A DNA stretch of 64,000 nucleotides from Anaeromicropila herbilytica (GTDB lineage: Bacteria; Bacillota; Clostridia; Lachnospirales; Lachnospiraceae), in assembly GCF_016591975.1 (NCBI RefSeq), contig NZ_AP024169.1:3201001-3265000 (forward strand). Reading direction: 5' to 3'. Positions 7,987-16,772 of the stretch are shown in pieces (the first letter of the stretch is position 1; every line of letters starts with the position of its first letter). The translations under genes and the position numbers were made by a program. The notes beneath the pieces are model-generated. The model was given only the letters and a program-made list of their open reading frames with translations, did no database searches and had not been told where the DNA came from.

Positions 7987-9369
7987 TTACATATTATCAC
8001 GAAGAATTCTCCAGATTACTCCTGTGTTAGGTACAAAGGTATCTGGATTATCAGTAACGTTCATACCCATATCCAATATATACATAATACTATCTGGTCC
8101 AAACGTAAGATATGAAGGCCGTTCAAAACCACCTTCTTTGGAAATAGAAGATGGAAAACCTGATTTGTTTATCGCGAAGGTACTTACGGTTCTTGCTTTC
8201 ATATCAATTCTAGATATTCTATGCCCAGCTCCAGCATAGGAAATCGGTTCACCAACTCTTGTGGAAGCTGTACTTCCATATTCCGCTATATATACATCTC
8301 CGTATGGACCAAAATCTTTATTATAGTTGAAATCAAATCCTCGGATATTAGAATTGTGTGGAAAAGAAACAAATGGCTTAGGTGGTACATTTGGCTGATT
8401 TTTAAGTAGGAGTTCTGGTTGTGGTCCATTACTTGGTTGAAATCTAGGCAATGTTACTGCATCACCACCAGAGTAATCTGGCCAACCATACCATAATCCA
8501 TTCATTACATAATAAAAATCATCCGTTGCATTTTCTATCGGTCTACTTCCAACTGCACTGAATCCATTATTGGTAGCATATAATTGACCATTGTTATTAA
8601 ATTTTAAAAATGATGGATCACGAAATCCCCATGCAACCTGCTCTATATTAGAACCATCCAAGTTTGCTCTTAACAAGCTACCAGATGCTTTTATATACAT
8701 TTTTCTTGTTTCATATGGTAGATTCGATATTCCGTAAGGTGAAAATGCTCCTGTGAGCGCAGTATCATCTGAAATGCCCTCAGTAAGAATATTATCTGTC
8801 TCAAAATTTTGGCCATAAAGAATCACATAATCGCCAGGATAATCACAGAGTAATGGTGATGTTGTTACCCACGCATTATCGTTACCAACTACTCCAGAAT
8901 TGGTGACCGTTCCTTGACCAAAATATAATTTACCATCTGACGAAAAGGTAACTGGACTATTATAATGATCTCCGTTACTAGGTAATCCCATTATAATATT
9001 CTGTCTTGTACCATCCTTAAATATTTTAGTAATAAATCCGCGGTGTGATACATAGATGGCCCCTTGATTATAGCTAATACCCGATATAGGAACGTTAAAC
9101 CCATCTGCTATAACTTCAAAATGGTCATTAATTAACTTTAATACTCTAGGATTGCCCGCTACTAACCCTGACTCAGCAACGAACATCTCCTTATCATCAT
9201 TATATGTCATACCGATTGGCGAATCCAAACCACTTGCAAATACCTCAATTCGATAACCTTGTTGTATATAAATATCGGATGGGTTTAAATATCTTGACGT
9301 ATTTTTTTCATTTAGATTATTGGTAAAAAGCAATGGTCTCCCATACTTATCTATGAACATTTGATTCAC
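7987..9369 (-). CDS. PQQ-dependent sugar dehydrogenase-like beta-propeller protein
   Basis: This 460-residue protein looks like the glucose/sorbosone dehydrogenase six-bladed propeller family. It opens with a GYRIEVFASGLDSPIGMTY strand and has repeated blade motifs such as GAIYVSHRG, DGKLYFGQG, WGFRDPSFLKF and YGDVYIAEYG. Known members oxidise sugars with PQQ and act outside the cytoplasm. This one has no signal peptide, and no PQQ synthesis genes are near, so it may be a non-catalytic or different-ligand propeller. It lies between pnp and rpsO, which are adjacent in B. subtilis, so it is a lineage-specific insertion. Confidence 0.65.
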   Translation of the reverse strand: MNQMFIDKYGRPLLFTNNLNEKNTSRYLNPSDIYIQQGYRIEVFASGLDSPIGMTYNDDKEMFVAESGLVAGNPRVLKLINDHFEVIADGFNVPISGISYNQGAIYVSHRGFITKIFKDGTRQNIIMGLPSNGDHYNSPVTFSSDGKLYFGQGTVTNSGVVGNDNAWVTTSPLLCDYPGDYVILYGQNFETDNILTEGISDDTALTGAFSPYGISNLPYETRKMYIKASGSLLRANLDGSNIEQVAWGFRDPSFLKFNNNGQLYATNNGFSAVGSRPIENATDDFYYVMNGLWYGWPDYSGGDAVTLPRFQPSNGPQPELLLKNQPNVPPKPFVSFPHNSNIRGFDFNYNKDFGPYGDVYIAEYGSTASTRVGEPISYAGAGHRISRIDMKARTVSTFAINKSGFPSSISKEGGFERPSYLTFGPDSIMYILDMGMNVTDNPDTFVPNTGVIWRILRDNM

Positions 9370-9500
9370 CCAAAAAACTCACTTGGTTATATATATTCTA
9401 TTATCCTTAATTTATTCTCTATCTATAACTATGCTCTCAAAATAAAGGACAATAGACAATACTAATACTATTACTCAAATAAATAAGACATAAAACTTCC

Positions 9501-10898
9501 TTACTGAGATTGTACTATATTTTTTAGCCATATCTTCTTTCTATAACGAATAATTCCTAAGAAAAATTTATATACTTCTTCTGTCATAACCATTCCATAA
9601 ACAATGTATATTGGAAATTGAAAAACTAATCCCCCAAGTACTGCCATAGGAATACCAATAAGCCATACTCCGGTGCAATCTAAGAATAAAGCTGCTTTTG
9701 TATCGCCACCACTTCTTAATATTCCAACAATATTTACATAGTTAAACATCTTAAACGGCATAAATAATATAAAAGCAATAAAGCATTTACTTATAAATAC
9801 AGCTACTGTGACATCAACATTGAAGATTGAAATGATAGGCCAGCGAATGATATAACACAAAATAGCTACAACGAATGTAAACACAAATTGTAGGAAAATA
9901 AAATTCTTCGCGTACCCTTCTGCTTTTTTAAGATGATTTGCTCCAAGTTCATTCCCCAAAATAACTGCTGTTGCCGCGCTAATACTTTGGAATACTACGA
10001 CTAGCACTTGTTCTACAGTTTGTGTTATTGTAATTGCTGCAACTGCTTTTTCTCCCATTCTACCGTAGACTAAGGAATACATGGTAACTCCTAAGCCCCA
10101 CATAAATTCATTTGCAATAACTGGTGTCACCGTACTAAAATAGTGTTTTACAAAAGCAATTGGTAGATCAACTAATTCTTTTATTTTTGCTGCAACAGGT
10201 CCCTTCCTACTATATACGATAATCAACAATGTTAAGCATTCTAATATTCTGGCAGTTAACGTTGCAGTTGCAGACCCTACTACTCCAAGCTCAGGTGCTC
10301 CAAACTTACCATAAATCAATATATAATTAAGCACTATATTAGTTACCATTGATACAACGCCTATCACTACTGGCGCTTTTACTTGATTTACCCCTCGAAG
10401 AGAGGAAACAAATGACTGTGTAATAGCAGTCAAGGGATAACTAAAGCATATTACGCATAAATAAGAAGCACCGATTCTTATAACATCTTTATCAGTAGAA
10501 AATATAGCCATTATTAATTCTGGACAAATCAATGCTGGAATTAAAAATAATATAGATGCACTTACTCCTAAAAGTAAAGCCATACCTAGTACTCTTCTAA
10601 TATTTTTTGTGTCTCTTTTTCCAAAATACTGCGCTGTTAATACACCAGAACCACTTACTATTCCAAACAATAATAGTGCAAATACAAAATATACTTTATT
10701 TGCAAGACCTACCGCTGCTATGGAAGTTTCACCCAATCTACCAACCATTAATGTGTCAATAAGGTTTAACCCGTTATTCAGCAGTCCCTGCATTGCTACC
10801 GGAACGGTAATCGCTAATGATTTGCTTACAAAAGATTTGTCTTTTCTAATGTCACTAAATCGATTGATTTCTCGAAATCTATGTAATAACTTTATCAT
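9501..10898 (-). CDS. MATE family efflux transporter
   Basis: About twelve hydrophobic segments in two homologous halves mark a multidrug and toxin extrusion exporter, which uses ion gradients to expel cationic compounds or metabolites. The chosen start (465 codons) has AGGAA upstream. The in-frame ATG 60 bp earlier lies inside the rpsO terminator hairpin and is not plausible. The family signature VPVAMQGLLNNGLNLIDTLM is near the N-terminus. The substrate is unknown. No regulator is adjacent. Confidence 0.87.
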   Translation of the reverse strand: MIKLLHRFREINRFSDIRKDKSFVSKSLAITVPVAMQGLLNNGLNLIDTLMVGRLGETSIAAVGLANKVYFVFALLLFGIVSGSGVLTAQYFGKRDTKNIRRVLGMALLLGVSASILFLIPALICPELIMAIFSTDKDVIRIGASYLCVICFSYPLTAITQSFVSSLRGVNQVKAPVVIGVVSMVTNIVLNYILIYGKFGAPELGVVGSATATLTARILECLTLLIIVYSRKGPVAAKIKELVDLPIAFVKHYFSTVTPVIANEFMWGLGVTMYSLVYGRMGEKAVAAITITQTVEQVLVVVFQSISAATAVILGNELGANHLKKAEGYAKNFIFLQFVFTFVVAILCYIIRWPIISIFNVDVTVAVFISKCFIAFILFMPFKMFNYVNIVGILRSGGDTKAALFLDCTGVWLIGIPMAVLGGLVFQFPIYIVYGMVMTEEVYKFFLGIIRYRKKIWLKNIVQSQ

Positions 10899-10929
10899 AA
10901 TTATTCCTATTCTTTCTTTATTAATAAAA

Positions 10930-10954
10930 AAAGAGTGGATATAATCCACTCTTT
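10930..10954 (-). terminator. rpsO terminator
   Basis: A perfect 11-bp stem (10930-10940 with 10944-10954) has a 3-nt loop and runs into a T-tract on the minus strand. It lies 36 bp after the rpsO stop. Confidence 0.93.
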
Positions 10955-10989
10955 CCAAAAGGCAATATTATCGTTCTTTTCTTGCCAAA

Positions 10990-11256
10990 TTACTTTCTTA
11001 AACCTAAACGTTCAATTAATGTACGGTATCCTTCGATATTAGTTTTCTTTAAGTATTCAAGTAAACCTCTTCTTTGACCTACCATTTTAAGAAGACCTCT
11101 TCTTGAGTGATGATCTTTCTTATGAGTTTTTAAATGTTCTGTTAATTCAGTAATTCTTTCTGTTAAAAGTGCGATTTGTACTTCTGGAGATCCAGTATCC
11201 TCTGGTGTTCTTCCGTAAGCAGCAATAATTTCTTTTTTCTTGTCTTGATTAATCAT
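10990..11256 (-). CDS. rpsO: Ribosomal protein S15
   Basis: The 88-residue S15 sequence carries the conserved GSPEVQIALLTERI and HKKDHHSRRGLL segments that contact 16S rRNA and assemble the 30S platform. The start at 11256 is preceded by AGGAGG at ideal spacing. A longer in-frame extension to 11349 is untranslated leader. It has its own near-consensus promoter and a strong terminator, so it is transcribed alone. S15 commonly represses its own mRNA through leader structure; the 93-nt leader could do this, but I cannot confirm a known motif. Confidence 0.98.
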   Translation of the reverse strand: MINQDKKKEIIAAYGRTPEDTGSPEVQIALLTERITELTEHLKTHKKDHHSRRGLLKMVGQRRGLLEYLKKTNIEGYRTLIERLGLRK

Positions 11257-11347
11257 GTTTAAATTCCTCCTTAATATAATACGCCAAATACCAAGAGACG
11301 GTCGGAGTTTCCTTGAATCTGAGTACTGGCTCTTTTCATGCTTTTCC

Positions 11348-11376
11348 ATTATAGCATAGAGACCTTGACATGTAAA
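11348..11376 (-). promoter_or_regulatory. rpsO promoter
   Basis: On the minus strand TTTACA and a perfect TATAAT are separated by 17 bp. This places the transcript start about 85 nt before the S15 start codon. Confidence 0.8.
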
Positions 11377-11561
11377 CTCTTTTTTCGATTTTTACCATAT
11401 AGGTCTTTTTATATATACAATAATGCTTGATATTTTTATATTATTACCTTAACTGCAAAATATATTCGTATAGGTTGACAAGATTATTCGTAAATGTTAA
11501 ATATATTTATATCTTTCAACTATTATTTAATTTTTAATACATCACATAAGGAGTTACCATA

Positions 11562-12476
11562 ATGGAAAATCGTAAATCAACACTTCAATATAGTCTCTTA
11601 CTATTCGTAACAGCGATAATATGGGGCGGTGGTTTTATTGTAGTTAAAACCTCGTTAGATACTGTATCTACATTGTATCTTTTAGCTTTCCGTTTCACAA
11701 TCGGAGCAATTGGTATGTCTATTATTTTTTTTAATAAATTAATTAAAATATCCAAATCTGATGTTATTTGTGGAATTATCTTAGGTTTTTTGATGTTTAT
11801 TGCATTTACCTTTCAAATATATGCTTTAAATTATACTACCGTTGGTAAAAACGCTTTCCTTACTGCTGCCTATGTCGTACTAGTTCCTTTTTTTAGTTAT
11901 CTTATTCGAAAGACAAGATTAAACTCTAGCAGTTACCTAGCCACTTTAATCTGTATGTTAGGAATTGGATTATTATCTCTTGACACTTCTTTTTCCATCA
12001 ATATTGGTGATTTGCTTACTTTATTATGCGCAGCTTTTTATGCCTTACATATTGTCTTTTCGGATATATTTATGAATGAAAAACATCACGATCCCATCAT
12101 TATGAATATCATGCAGCTTGGATTTGCAGCATGCTTTGCTTGGATTACAGCTCCTTTTTTTGAAACATTTCCTACAGAATTTAATGCCAATTTTATTACT
12201 GGTATATTATATCTTGGCATTGCTTGTACAATGTTAGCCTTTTTATTTCAAGCCATTGGTCAAAAAAATACCTCACCACATATAGCTGCTATAATTCTTT
12301 CTACGGAATCTGTTTTCGGATGCATATTCTCTGTTCTTCTGCTAAATGAGACAATGACCTTAAAAATGATATTGGGTTGTATCTTAATCTTCATTTCAAT
12401 TATTCTGTCCGATATAGGTCTTGATTTTAAAAAAATAAGACTTAGAACTATTCTTTCCTTTAAAAACAGAAAATAA
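11562..12476 (+). CDS. EamA/DMT family permease
   Basis: This 304-residue protein has ten hydrophobic segments arranged as two EamA repeats. The first repeat has IWGGGFIVVKTSLD near residues 19-32, and the second ends in ESVFGCIFSVLLLNE. Members export amino acids, metabolites or drugs. AAGGAG lies before the ATG. It stands on the plus strand, and a bidirectional terminator separates it from the convergent repeat protein. A MocR regulator lies 0.9 kb away. MocR genes often sit beside EamA permeases, so regulation by it is plausible but not shown. Confidence 0.88.
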   Translation: MENRKSTLQYSLLLFVTAIIWGGGFIVVKTSLDTVSTLYLLAFRFTIGAIGMSIIFFNKLIKISKSDVICGIILGFLMFIAFTFQIYALNYTTVGKNAFLTAAYVVLVPFFSYLIRKTRLNSSSYLATLICMLGIGLLSLDTSFSINIGDLLTLLCAAFYALHIVFSDIFMNEKHHDPIIMNIMQLGFAACFAWITAPFFETFPTEFNANFITGILYLGIACTMLAFLFQAIGQKNTSPHIAAIILSTESVFGCIFSVLLLNETMTLKMILGCILIFISIILSDIGLDFKKIRLRTILSFKNRK

Positions 12477-12492
12477 TTTTTGCATTAAATAA

Positions 12493-12517
12493 GCTACCAC
12501 TAAATCAAAGTGGTAGC
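12493..12517. terminator. Bidirectional terminator between EamA and the repeat protein
   Basis: A 9-bp perfect stem (12493-12501 with 12509-12517) has a 7-nt loop. On the plus strand it is followed by CCTTTTTATT. Confidence 0.9.
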
Positions 12518-12527
12518 CCTTTTTATT

Positions 12528-13205
12528 CTAATGACATTCTTTGTTCTTGCTAGTGTCTATCTTTACTTTAACTATTACCTCTACTCCATCTTCTTCAAAG
12601 CAAGCTTTGAATTCTTTTTCTCTTTCATGTCCTCTATGCTTTCTACATCCCGATTTTCTATTTGAATTAGATACCTCTACATCTATTGCGACATCGATTT
12701 TATCCTCTTTTGGAGGCTCTGGCCTTTTGCAAGGTGATTCTGGCTTTTCACATGGTGGTTCTGGCTTTTTACATGGTGGTTCTGGCTTTTTACATGGTGG
12801 CTCTGGTTTTTTACATGGTGGTTCTGGCTTTTTACATGGTGGCTCTGGTTTCTCACATGGTGGCTCTGGTTTCTTACATGGTGGCTCTGGCTTTTTACAT
12901 GGTGGTTCTGGCCTTGACCATGACTCTTCTGGTCTTGACCATGACTCTTCTGGCTTTGACCATGACTGCTCTGGTCTTGACCATGACTGCTCTGGTCTTG
13001 ACCATGGCTCTTCTGGTCTTGACCATGACTGCTCTGGTTTTGACCATGACTCTTCTGGTCTTGACCATGACTGCTCCGATTTTGACCATGGCTCTTCTGG
13101 TCTTGACCATGATGGTTCTGGTTTTGACCAATTTGAGTAACTCTCTTTTCTATCGTACATATCTTCACTCTTGGAGTATCTATTTCCACTATAATTCGTC
13201 CACAT
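12528..13205 (-). CDS. Heptad-repeat W/P/C-rich protein of unknown function
   Basis: The 225-residue protein has three parts. Residues 25-101 are eleven heptads of the form [S/P]-W-S-[R/K]-P-E-[E/Q/P]. Residues 102-164 are nine heptads of the form P-C-[K/E]-[K/R]-P-E-[P/S]. A mixed, charged 61-residue tail with IDVAIDVEV and VEVIVKVKID strands follows. There is no signal peptide or membrane segment. The abrupt change from Trp to Pro-Cys repeats is unusual. Spore coat or exosporium proteins can look like this, which is only a guess. Long open frames on the other strand come from the 21-bp periodicity. Confidence 0.75.
   Translation of the reverse strand: MWTNYSGNRYSKSEDMYDRKESYSNWSKPEPSWSRPEEPWSKSEQSWSRPEESWSKPEQSWSRPEEPWSRPEQSWSRPEQSWSKPEESWSRPEESWSRPEPPCKKPEPPCKKPEPPCEKPEPPCKKPEPPCKKPEPPCKKPEPPCKKPEPPCEKPESPCKRPEPPKEDKIDVAIDVEVSNSNRKSGCRKHRGHEREKEFKACFEEDGVEVIVKVKIDTSKNKECH
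12714..13133 (-). repeat. Twenty tandem 21-bp repeats in two classes
   Basis: Two adjacent tandem arrays share a 21-bp period. 12903-13133 has eleven Trp-class units and 12714-12902 has nine Cys-class units. The near-identical units make the locus prone to copy-number change and assembly error. Confidence 0.9.
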
Positions 13206-13320
13206 AGAAAATACCTCCTAATTATTTTAATCTTACATTATATTATATGATTTTTTTCCCTTTTTGTGACATTTTTCACCTTGTTTCATCAAGCTTTGCA
13301 GTTATTTAGATTTCCTATTC

Positions 13321-13349
13321 TAGACTCTTATTTTTAATAATGTTATAAT
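13321..13349 (+). promoter_or_regulatory. Predicted promoter of the MocR gene
   Basis: TAGACT and a perfect TATAAT are spaced by 17 bp, 31 bp before the chosen ATG. Confidence 0.6.
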
Positions 13350-13379
13350 AAACTTAAATTTTCTGTGAAGGAGTATATT

Positions 13380-14819
13380 ATGTTAACGATACATCTAGAC
13401 TCAACTTCTGCAACACCACTTTATGAACAGATTTATCAATATATAAAGCTTGAGATTATTAACGGTTCTCTTAACTTTCATACAAAGTTACCATCAACAA
13501 GAGGCCTTGCAACACATTTATCCGTTAGTCGCAATACCATCGATATGGCATATGGCCAATTGTTATCCGAAGGTTATATTGAATCCATTGAAAAAAGAGG
13601 CTATTACGTGAGTCAGATTAGTAATATGACTCACATAACAACCACAAAAGATCGAAATAACAACGTTATTAAAAACATTATGGATGATTCAAAGAAGGAA
13701 AATATATACACTTCCTATCTTTATAATTTTTCACCCTTTACTATCGATTTAGAGAGCTTTCCATATAACACTTGGAGAAAATTGTCTAAGAATTGTTTAA
13801 ATGACAACAATAGAGATTTGTTCTTATTAGGAATGAATCAGGGTGATGATAACCTTCGTTCCTCCATAACGAAATATCTGCATCAATCTCGCGGTGTAAA
13901 TTGTAATAAAGAACAGATTATTATCGGTGCTGGAGTAGATTATCTATTACAATTATTGGCTCAATTAATCCCAACAAAGACTCAAATTGCAATGGAAAAC
14001 CCCACTTACAAAAGGGCTTACAAAATATTTACTGGACTGAATTATTCTGTAGCTCCAATATCACTAGATTCTAGTGGAATCTCTATGGAAGAACTAAAAG
14101 ATTCAGATGCAAATATCGTATATGTAACTCCCTCTCATCAATATCCCCTTGGAGTTGTAATGCCTATTAATCGCAGACTTGAGTTATTAAATTGGTCAAA
14201 TGAATATCCTAATCGTTATATCATTGAGGATGATCATGATAGTGAATTTCGCTATATTGGAAAGCCAATCCCCTCTCTTCAAGGAATGGATTCCAATGAA
14301 AATGTCATCTATATAGGTACCTTTTCAAGAGCAATTGCACCAGCAATTCGTATTGGTTATATGGTATTGCCCCATCCACTTTTAGAATTATATAAAGAAA
14401 AATTAACACATTATTCTTGTACCGTATCACGAGTTGATCAATCAATTCTTACAGGATTTATTGAAGGTGGTTATTTCGAACGCCATTTAAATAAGATGAG
14501 AAAAGTCTACAAAGCGAAGCATGATACCTTAATGAATGCTCTAAAGATATTCGAAGGCTCTATTAAAATACATGGCGAAAATGCAGGTCTCCATCTAATT
14601 ATACAATTTTTCATTCCTATCTCGGAAAGTCAATTAATTGATATGGCTAAGGAAAACAAGATTAAATTGTACGGATTGAGTGAGCATTATATAACCCCAC
14701 CAAAAGATGCACCTCCTACCATCTTGCTTGGATATGCCAATTTATCGGAAACAGAAATTGAAAAAGGAGTAGAACTTCTATATCATTCCTTGAAATCTAT
14801 GGTTGAAAAGAAAATATAA
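13380..14819 (+). CDS. MocR/GabR-type regulator with the PLP lysine replaced
   Basis: An N-terminal GntR winged helix (about residues 10-70, with PLYEQIYQYIK and LPSTRGLATHLSVSRNTI) is fused to a type I aminotransferase fold. In MocR proteins the fold-type-I domain binds PLP as a sensor through a lysine in a TFSK motif. Here the site reads GTFSRAIAP, with Arg at residue 317. The usual EDDYDSEF also reads EDDHDSEF. The ATG at 13380 has GAAGGAG upstream; a GTG at 13365 lies within that ribosome site and was rejected. It is divergent from the repeat protein gene. Confidence 0.88.
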   Translation: MLTIHLDSTSATPLYEQIYQYIKLEIINGSLNFHTKLPSTRGLATHLSVSRNTIDMAYGQLLSEGYIESIEKRGYYVSQISNMTHITTTKDRNNNVIKNIMDDSKKENIYTSYLYNFSPFTIDLESFPYNTWRKLSKNCLNDNNRDLFLLGMNQGDDNLRSSITKYLHQSRGVNCNKEQIIIGAGVDYLLQLLAQLIPTKTQIAMENPTYKRAYKIFTGLNYSVAPISLDSSGISMEELKDSDANIVYVTPSHQYPLGVVMPINRRLELLNWSNEYPNRYIIEDDHDSEFRYIGKPIPSLQGMDSNENVIYIGTFSRAIAPAIRIGYMVLPHPLLELYKEKLTHYSCTVSRVDQSILTGFIEGGYFERHLNKMRKVYKAKHDTLMNALKIFEGSIKIHGENAGLHLIIQFFIPISESQLIDMAKENKIKLYGLSEHYITPPKDAPPTILLGYANLSETEIEKGVELLYHSLKSMVEKKI

Positions 14820-14822
14820 AAA

Positions 14823-14858
14823 AATAAGAGAATGTTAGCATAAGCACATTCTCTTATT
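14823..14858. terminator. Bidirectional terminator between the MocR gene and ribF
   Basis: A perfect 13-bp stem (14823-14835 with 14846-14858) has a 10-nt loop and A/T-runs on both sides. Confidence 0.92.
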
Positions 14859-14873
14859 TTTTTATATCATTCA

Positions 14874-15800
14874 TCAATTTTGATAATCTCGGAAATAATC
14901 TTTTGCAAATACGATGTCCTTCTCCATTTGAGCTTTTAATTCATCTATAGATTGAAATTTTGTCTCTCCACGTTCTAATCGGTATAGTTCAACCTCAATT
15001 ATTTTACCATATACGTCTTCATTAAAATCAAACATATGCGTTTCAACTCCAACTCTAGGATCTGCTCCAACGGTTGGCTTGTATCCGATATTAGTAACAC
15101 CTTCATAGGATTTTCCATCTATAATTGTTTTTGAAGCATATACTCCATTCGGAGGTAGTAATTTATCTTCTTCTGGAATCAAATTCGTGGTTGGAATTCC
15201 TAACGTTCTTCCTAATTTTCTACCATGAAGAACTTCGCCTATAATGGAGTACGGTCTTCCTAATAATTCATGGACTGTTTCCATATTTCCTTTTTTGATT
15301 TCTTCCCGTATTGAGGTGCTTCCAATGACTTGATTATGGCTCTCTATTTTATCAAATACGATTAATTCATAATTATATTGTTCTGAAAGCTTTTCAAGTA
15401 ACTCTATATTTCCTTTTCTTTCATATCCAAAATGGTAATCTGAACCAACCACGATCACCTTTGCATCCATCTTATCAATCAGTACCTCTTTAATAAATTG
15501 TTCCGCTTCCATAGAAGCAGTTTCCTTGGTAAATGGGTATGATATCATAACATCTAAACCACTTTTTTCTAATTGATGTCGTTTTTCCATTTCTGTATAA
15601 ATTAATCCAATCTCTTTATTCGTAAATAAATTGGATGGATGATACGAAAAGGTAAACATTACACTCTGATACCCTTTACCTGCTAGTTCAATAATTTTAT
15701 GAATTAAAATCTGATGCCCCTTATGTAAACCATCAAACTTACCTAAGGTAACTGCACTATTATGAAGTTTAAAATCTGTAGTACCAGAAATAAATTTCAT
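14874..15800 (-). CDS. ribF: Bifunctional riboflavin kinase / FAD synthetase
   Basis: This 308-residue enzyme converts riboflavin to FMN and then FAD. The N-terminal nucleotidyltransferase domain has GKFDGLHKGHQ (the GxFDGxHxGH motif) near residues 21-31 and GSTSIREEI in the middle. The C-terminal riboflavin kinase domain has GRTLGIPTTNL. The length is typical. It follows truB by 30 bp, the usual Firmicutes pairing, and a terminator lies downstream. In B. subtilis rpsO comes next, but here four genes intervene. Confidence 0.96.
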   Translation of the reverse strand: MKFISGTTDFKLHNSAVTLGKFDGLHKGHQILIHKIIELAGKGYQSVMFTFSYHPSNLFTNKEIGLIYTEMEKRHQLEKSGLDVMISYPFTKETASMEAEQFIKEVLIDKMDAKVIVVGSDYHFGYERKGNIELLEKLSEQYNYELIVFDKIESHNQVIGSTSIREEIKKGNMETVHELLGRPYSIIGEVLHGRKLGRTLGIPTTNLIPEEDKLLPPNGVYASKTIIDGKSYEGVTNIGYKPTVGADPRVGVETHMFDFNEDVYGKIIEVELYRLERGETKFQSIDELKAQMEKDIVFAKDYFRDYQN

Positions 15801-15830
15801 CCCTATCGTCTCCTAAATCTTTAGTAAGGA

Positions 15831-16733
15831 CTATAAAAACATTTTTCTCGGTTTGAATAGTTCCTCTTCTAGCTGATATTCATAAATTCCAATAAATTGC
15901 CCCAAACTATCATAAACACGAACATATTCCGTATGAATTCCATCCTCTTTCTCTATGATATTTGAGATATGAAATGCATTTCCATTATATATTAACTTAT
16001 TAAACTTTTCGTCTACAATTACCGCTTCATATTCAGTAAACATATCATCTATTGCAGTAATATGTTTCTCAATATTCTCCGCTTTAACTAATGCTTCAAT
16101 CTCTTCAAGTTTAAAGCTATCTTCGATTACAAATCGACTTACCTTCGTGCGTACCAAGCTCTTCATGCAACCGCCACAAGAAAGCACTTCTCCAATATCT
16201 CTACACAAAGACCGTATATAAGTACCTTTTGAACAAGATACTGTCATACGTATTTCCTTCGTATCATAATTAACATCAAGGATATCGATACTATGTATCC
16301 ATACTTTTCTTGGTTTTCTCTCAATTACCTTTCCTTCTCTTGCAAGTTCATATAATTTCTTACCATTTACTTTTAACGCAGAGTACATAGGTGGTATTTG
16401 ATCATATTCTCCAATAAATTGCATTATTGCAGTTATAATTTCTTCCTTGGAAGCTGTTACTTCTTTAGATTCCAGAACAGTTCCAGTCATATCTTCTGTA
16501 TCTGTTGTTGTACCTAATAATAGAACTGCTTCATAAGTCTTATCCTTATCCGTCAACATATCACATAATTTGGTAGCTTTTCCGAGGCAAACAGGTAACA
16601 CGCCGGTAGCGTCTGGATCTAAAGTACCGGTATGTCCTATTTTCTTTTGTTTCAATATTCCTCTAAGTTTTGCTACAACATCGTGGGATGTATATCCTTT
16701 TTCCTTATAAACATTAATAATTCCGTTAAACAC
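15831..16733 (-). CDS. truB: tRNA pseudouridine-55 synthase
   Basis: TruB isomerises U55 in the T loop of tRNAs. The catalytic aspartate is in HTGTLDPDATGVLP, and the RNA-binding segment SCSKGTYIRSLCRDIG is present. The start is chosen at a GTG (16733) with GGGAG five bases upstream. This gives VFNGIINVYKEKG, which matches the usual TruB N-terminus. The in-frame ATG at 16745 is the alternative but has no ribosome site and uses the GGGAG as coding sequence. It lies 39 bp after nrnA in the same operon. Confidence 0.95.
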   Translation of the reverse strand: MFNGIINVYKEKGYTSHDVVAKLRGILKQKKIGHTGTLDPDATGVLPVCLGKATKLCDMLTDKDKTYEAVLLLGTTTDTEDMTGTVLESKEVTASKEEIITAIMQFIGEYDQIPPMYSALKVNGKKLYELAREGKVIERKPRKVWIHSIDILDVNYDTKEIRMTVSCSKGTYIRSLCRDIGEVLSCGGCMKSLVRTKVSRFVIEDSFKLEEIEALVKAENIEKHITAIDDMFTEYEAVIVDEKFNKLIYNGNAFHISNIIEKEDGIHTEYVRVYDSLGQFIGIYEYQLEEELFKPRKMFL

Positions 16734-16772
16734 GTTTGCTCCCATCTACCAATATGGTGGTATATCTTCTTA

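Noticed and set aside
10899..10958. N-terminal extension of the MATE protein
   Set aside because: It would be encoded by the rpsO terminator hairpin; a later ATG has a proper ribosome site.
11257..11349. 31-residue extension of S15
   Set aside because: It does not resemble S15, whereas the ATG at 11256 has AGGAGG; the segment is the leader transcript.
12541..13207. Several long ORFs on both strands across the heptad-repeat gene (including a Gly-Ser-His-rich plus-strand frame)
   Set aside because: The 21-bp period is a multiple of three and low in stops, so every frame stays open. Only the 12528-13205 minus frame has a start signal, a non-repetitive C-terminal domain and a stop beyond the array.
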